Source: Syntrophosphaera sp035450685 (GTDB lineage: Bacteria; Cloacimonadota; Cloacimonadia; Cloacimonadales; Cloacimonadaceae). Taken from it: DNA of 64,000 nucleotides. Shown in pieces: positions 60,924 through 64,000 of the stretch (its first letter is position 1; each line of letters begins with the position of its first letter). The notes below the pieces were generated by a model that did not search any database, was not told the DNA's origin, and saw only the letters and a program-made list of their open reading frames with translations. The stretch spans positions 17,734 to 81,733 of the forward strand of contig DAOTNF010000010.1 in NCBI GenBank assembly GCA_035450685.1, written 5' to 3'. A program made the position numbers and the translations under genes.

Positions 60924-62153
60924 TTACCTCACCTTTCTCAAATTGCGTTTAATATAGTCTAAGGTATCCGATACACTTCTTGCTCCCTGATTAGTATTTA
61001 GCCCCGGTGCCCTATAGATTCCGGTTATCAGGTTTCCGTATGTAAAATACAATAGTTGGTTCAGGTTCAGGTCACCCGCGCCAGCCAAGTCCATATCCAG
61101 GGGGCCTCCTGCACCGGGAGAATTCCCGGTTGCTCTGATGGTCAATGCTCGTAAATCCAGATACTCGAGATCTCTGATGAAAGGGTTCACATAAAAGAGG
61201 ATATCCGCGTTTCTGTCATCGTGGCAGTATATCTTGAAAGTTATGGGGGAGGGTATGCGCGCAATGTCCGATACATTGCCGTTTCTCAGGGTTTGAAAAT
61301 TGACCGTGAATCCTCTGTAACTGCTTGCTTCATGTACTGTAGCACGCTTTGATCGGTATTCATGGTTTTGGGCAAGCCCCAGCCGAAAACGGAACATTTT
61401 GGTTCCTGTCGGAGCCCCCCCGCCTATAAATCTATCCTTGATGTGCCGCTTATCCCAAGTTTCTGGTGGCGTTTGTGCATCCAAATACCTCATCAGAGCC
61501 GCTTTGGCATAGAGTAAAGAGCCTTGGGGATTGTTTCTATCTGGATAATTGATGCCAGATTTCAAGTTCTTATAGTATATGTCAATAATCTCAAAGCATC
61601 TTCTCATCAGTTGGATATAGCTATTTTGATTAGTTACAGGTATTTTATACAAGCCCCATCCTGTTGGCAATTCCCGTTTCAGGTAATCCTCCAAAGGTTC
61701 CTCCCCGGCAAGCCAGAAACATCCGAAACCCTTGGAGCCGCGCTTGCCGAAGTTGCTGAAAGCCAGTGTGTATTTCAAGCTCTCCCGGAATCCGTCTTCA
61801 TAAAAACCCTTATCTGCAGGACTGGTAGCCCGGAAGCGAAACTCCCCCACTCTCAGTATGACATCGCCCCGGGTATAAACGGTTATGGAAGGACTGTTTC
61901 CACCCATATCTCCAAAATATAGCTTGTTGTTCCTCCCCACCAAATCTGTGTAGTCCACCTTGTTTATCTGTCCCTGGGGGCGGATATCCAGCGAATAGAC
62001 AATTTTCTTGCTGTTGCCAACTCTTGCGTTACCCATCTTATGGTCAATAGCCGCCTTCAGGGCATGCGCACTGAGAAAGGCTCCCGGCTGATTTCCCTGA
62101 TAATGGATTAAGGGTGAGTGCTGTTTCAGCCTGATATCGATAATTCCAGTCAT
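60924..62153 (-). CDS. cmr1: Type III-B CRISPR RAMP protein in the Cmr1 position (divergent)
   Basis: The 409-residue protein is in the usual place of Cmr1, first RAMP gene before cas10. It has a RAMP-type glycine-rich loop SNFGKRGSKGFGCF (residues 133-146) and a later VTNQ, IARIPSPITFKIY with beta-strand pattern. The N-terminus (IRLKQHSPLIHYQGNQPGAF) differs from the TPLxTGG of standard Cmr1, so the assignment rests mainly on gene order and the single G-loop. Its ATG follows the CorA-like stop with no gap, indicating co-translation. Confidence 0.78.
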   Translation of the reverse strand: MTGIIDIRLKQHSPLIHYQGNQPGAFLSAHALKAAIDHKMGNARVGNSKKIVYSLDIRPQGQINKVDYTDLVGRNNKLYFGDMGGNSPSITVYTRGDVILRVGEFRFRATSPADKGFYEDGFRESLKYTLAFSNFGKRGSKGFGCFWLAGEEPLEDYLKRELPTGWGLYKIPVTNQNSYIQLMRRCFEIIDIYYKNLKSGINYPDRNNPQGSLLYAKAALMRYLDAQTPPETWDKRHIKDRFIGGGAPTGTKMFRFRLGLAQNHEYRSKRATVHEASSYRGFTVNFQTLRNGNVSDIARIPSPITFKIYCHDDRNADILFYVNPFIRDLEYLDLRALTIRATGNSPGAGGPLDMDLAGAGDLNLNQLLYFTYGNLITGIYRAPGLNTNQGARSVSDTLDYIKRNLRKVR

Positions 62154-63824
62154 TTAGCCTCCTTGGACAATTGGCGCTTTAAGCAGGAAGAACAGCGAAA
62201 GATGCATCGCCGCTATTGTGATATATACGATCAAGGGTATCTTATACCCCAGTTTTAATTGTTTGTTACCGATTACTACAAAAGCACAAAAAACCATTAC
62301 TGATAAATTGGCAATCGGCACAAACAACCAATCCGGATTACCCATAGTCAGGAATGTTGACCAGAATGACAAGGGCACAAAAATCACACCCAGCAAGCTC
62401 AGCCAGTCCAGCAAGGATTTCTGGCTTGCCTCTTCCTCCGCTTTGCCAAACTGGTAAAGTTCGTCAATGTCGCTGCGCAGACTGTCCTTGTGCTTTTCCA
62501 ACACCATAACCCGCTTTCCCAGCTCATAAAGTTCAATACCCTGTTCCTGAGGTGAAACCTCGTCGAACCAGACCTTGTTGATAAAAAGGATATACTTCTT
62601 GCGAAAATCGGTGAGGCCTTCCAGCATCAGTTTTCTTTGTTTACTGGGCATCTTGCGTGGGGCAGAGTCATCGTGACAAACTATATGCTGGTCTGCCAGA
62701 TAGTTCACCTGATCGGCAAAGCAGATGAGCGCCGCCCTTTGCAGCAGCAGGATAACCGTCATATAGTGATAGTGCTGCAGGAAGTGCTGCCTCAGATAAT
62801 CCGGCGCGGAAGGGCTAACCAGCATCATGAAGCTGTAGTGGGTATAGCCGAAGAAGGTGCCCCAGTCCGACCAGCGGTCGTAGGTGATGCTTTTCAGCAA
62901 TTCGTATCTCATGTTCGCGTTCAAGCAGGTCAAGCCGATATCTACATAGCACATCCGGTACCAGAATTCCGTAGCTTCTCTGCCGGCAGTCCGGCGGCTG
63001 TTTTCCAGTTCCTTTTCCTTGCAATTTGGCTCAACCGGGTCAATCTTCACAGGGTATATGCTGGTATGGTCCAATCTGTATTCAGGCCAAATGCTTGCCA
63101 GGCTTCCGGCAACATCGCTGCTGCAGAAGCAACTGGTGAACATCCTGTCGTCCAGGATGTGCTGAAAGGGAATGCCATGCAGCAAGTTCTGGATGAACAC
63201 CGCGTATTGGGGTTTAAACCCCTTTTGCCTGTCGCCGTCCATCCGAAAGTCCTCGCACCAGTTTGCTTCATTGCCTTCCGCGATCTTCAGTTTTAACGCC
63301 AGTTCGTCCGCGCACTCAGTGCAAAAAGGTTCTGATCCTCCCAGATTGATAAAAGGCCAATATATCCTTCTGCCCCATTGGTTGATACGCAATATGTCCT
63401 CTGTGCTTAACTCACCGGATGCGCTATGCACAGTGAGCGAAAGGATGCCGATCGACAGGCTGTCCAACAGATAAAGTTGTATCCCATCTGCCGGTACTTC
63501 CAGTTGATAGTCATAATCCAGCCTGGTTCCATACTCGGTTCTGTGCACCTTAATCTCATAAGTGCCCCCGCAAATCTGGTAAATGTAATGATTGAGCGAC
63601 AGGTTTTCGTCTTTGTCAGGATGCCTGTCCCATAACAGACGGCTTACCTCATTATGAAAATAATGCCGCAGCCCATAGTTTTCGTTGGAAGCTTGCAGGA
63701 TTTGCTTTTGCCATGTGGGATGAGCCTTTTCCCAATCTGCAACCTTAAAACGCTTTCTGCCCGAGCTGCAAATGTAAAACGGGAACATAAACTGGTGGAT
63801 TGCCACCGCCTTCATATCTGCCAT
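62154..63824 (-). CDS. CorA-like membrane protein, probable type III-B CRISPR effector
   Basis: The protein (556 residues from the ATG at 63824) has a large soluble N-terminal part (about 470 residues, with a Cys-containing FCTECADEL) and a long charged helix (about 435-475) leading into hydrophobic segments at about 472-494, 499-519 and 528-548. The first reads VIFVPLSFWSTFLTMGN, which follows the CorA pattern TIFLPLTFLAGIYGMN, with the GMN signature changed to MGN. CorA-like proteins are known membrane effectors of type III-B systems that signal with SAM-AMP. GAGG stands six bases before the ATG. It abuts the cmr1-like gene, so it is the first gene of the operon. Confidence 0.82.
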   Translation of the reverse strand: MADMKAVAIHQFMFPFYICSSGRKRFKVADWEKAHPTWQKQILQASNENYGLRHYFHNEVSRLLWDRHPDKDENLSLNHYIYQICGGTYEIKVHRTEYGTRLDYDYQLEVPADGIQLYLLDSLSIGILSLTVHSASGELSTEDILRINQWGRRIYWPFINLGGSEPFCTECADELALKLKIAEGNEANWCEDFRMDGDRQKGFKPQYAVFIQNLLHGIPFQHILDDRMFTSCFCSSDVAGSLASIWPEYRLDHTSIYPVKIDPVEPNCKEKELENSRRTAGREATEFWYRMCYVDIGLTCLNANMRYELLKSITYDRWSDWGTFFGYTHYSFMMLVSPSAPDYLRQHFLQHYHYMTVILLLQRAALICFADQVNYLADQHIVCHDDSAPRKMPSKQRKLMLEGLTDFRKKYILFINKVWFDEVSPQEQGIELYELGKRVMVLEKHKDSLRSDIDELYQFGKAEEEASQKSLLDWLSLLGVIFVPLSFWSTFLTMGNPDWLFVPIANLSVMVFCAFVVIGNKQLKLGYKIPLIVYITIAAMHLSLFFLLKAPIVQGG

Positions 63825-64000
63825 AATATACCTCACGCCTATATTTCTTGTAGCATATACCTATTACACCTGTGGTGCAGTTTCGGTGGGAAAACAAAAC
63901 TGTCAAGAAAAATGTGGCCAAGCATGGGATCATCCTCCGCATCTGTCAAGATATGAAGATATTGCGCTTTTGCCCTCGCGCGCGCGTGTCGTCTGGAGTC
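63825..64000. other. Leader of the CRISPR operon and right edge
   Basis: No gene is called. On the minus strand two TTGACA boxes are seen (complements near 63900-63905 and 63945-63950), either of which could be the -35 of the operon, but neither has a good -10 at the right distance. A CG-rich alternating run CGCGCGCGCG lies at about 63978-63988. Whether more cas genes or an array lie beyond is not visible. Confidence 0.4.

Noticed and set aside
55971..63836. Assignment as type III-A (Csm)
   Set aside because: Gene order, the Cmr4-type and Cmr6-type motifs and the Cas10 N-terminus fit III-B; no csm2 or csm6 was seen.
63745..63942. 65-codon minus-strand frame over the start of the CorA-like gene
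   Set aside because: It overlaps the CorA-like start in another frame; no ribosome site and no family resemblance.
55851..64000. Search for a CRISPR array near the cmr operon
   Set aside because: No regularly spaced 25-40 base direct repeat was noticed on either side inside the window.

Overview
The window looks like a chromosomal segment from a Gram-negative, anaerobe-type member of the FCB superphylum. The best guess is Candidatus Cloacimonadota (WWE1), inferred from gene content only: lipoproteins, ExbB/ExbD/TonB-like genes, a PorV-like outer-membrane protein, a protease with a type IX secretion (T9SS) C-terminal sorting domain, DUF5683-like proteins and a UDP-sugar dehydrogenase typical of lipopolysaccharide loci. 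No phage or transposase gene was recognised.

Layout. 1-0.8 kb: the end of an MlaF-like ABC ATPase and folA. 1.2-13 kb (minus strand): an 815-aa lipoprotein, folD, ymdB, rny, a probable 6S RNA, zapA, a ZapB-like coiled coil, pheT, pheS, rplT, rpmI and infC, the last with a terminator-like hairpin in its leader and a probable non-AUG start. 13.4-24.2 kb (minus): coaE, cdaA, folP, a TonB-like/ExbD/ExbB set, serC, a secreted thioredoxin-fold protein, gltX, an unknown protein, an amidohydrolase and maf. 24.3-27.7 kb (minus): three glycosyltransferases. 27.7-28.9 kb is a gene-free nest of repeats. 28.9-35.5 kb (plus): a Gfo/Idh/MocA dehydrogenase, a membrane protein, a YibQ-like deacetylase, uppP, holA and malQ. 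36-42.4 kb: hup, a TPR lipoprotein, a stand-alone umuD, a 1090-aa probable outer-membrane protein and a TauE/SafE permease. 42.5-49 kb: two tRNA-Leu genes, a PIN-PhoH ATPase, an alanine racemase with a 260-aa extra C-terminal domain, a flavin reductase and a solute-binding lipoprotein. 49.2-55.9 kb (plus): PorV-like protein, T9SS-type M6 protease and three DUF5683-like proteins.

55.97-63.8 kb (minus) is the most interesting part: a compact type III-B CRISPR-Cas effector operon in the order corA-like, cmr1-like, cas10/cmr2, cmr3, cmr4, cmr5-cmr6 fusion. Cas10 is only 530 residues, lacks the N-terminal HD nuclease but keeps the GGDD cyclase motif. The first gene encodes a CorA-like membrane protein. 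This is the architecture of the CorA-associated type III systems that signal with SAM-AMP, rather than cyclic oligoadenylate. The Cmr5 and Cmr6 subunits appear to be fused. No CRISPR array, cas6, cas1/cas2 or SAM-AMP-degrading enzyme is inside the window; any of these would lie beyond the right edge or elsewhere.

Several dispersed non-coding repeat families occupy the intergenic gaps. The main one (six copies) is a roughly 90-190 bp element built round a 29-bp near-perfect palindrome; four copies carry a short, in-frame conserved, coding-like tail. TTGACA-type -35 boxes precede several transcription units, so ordinary sigma-70-like promoters can be recognised.
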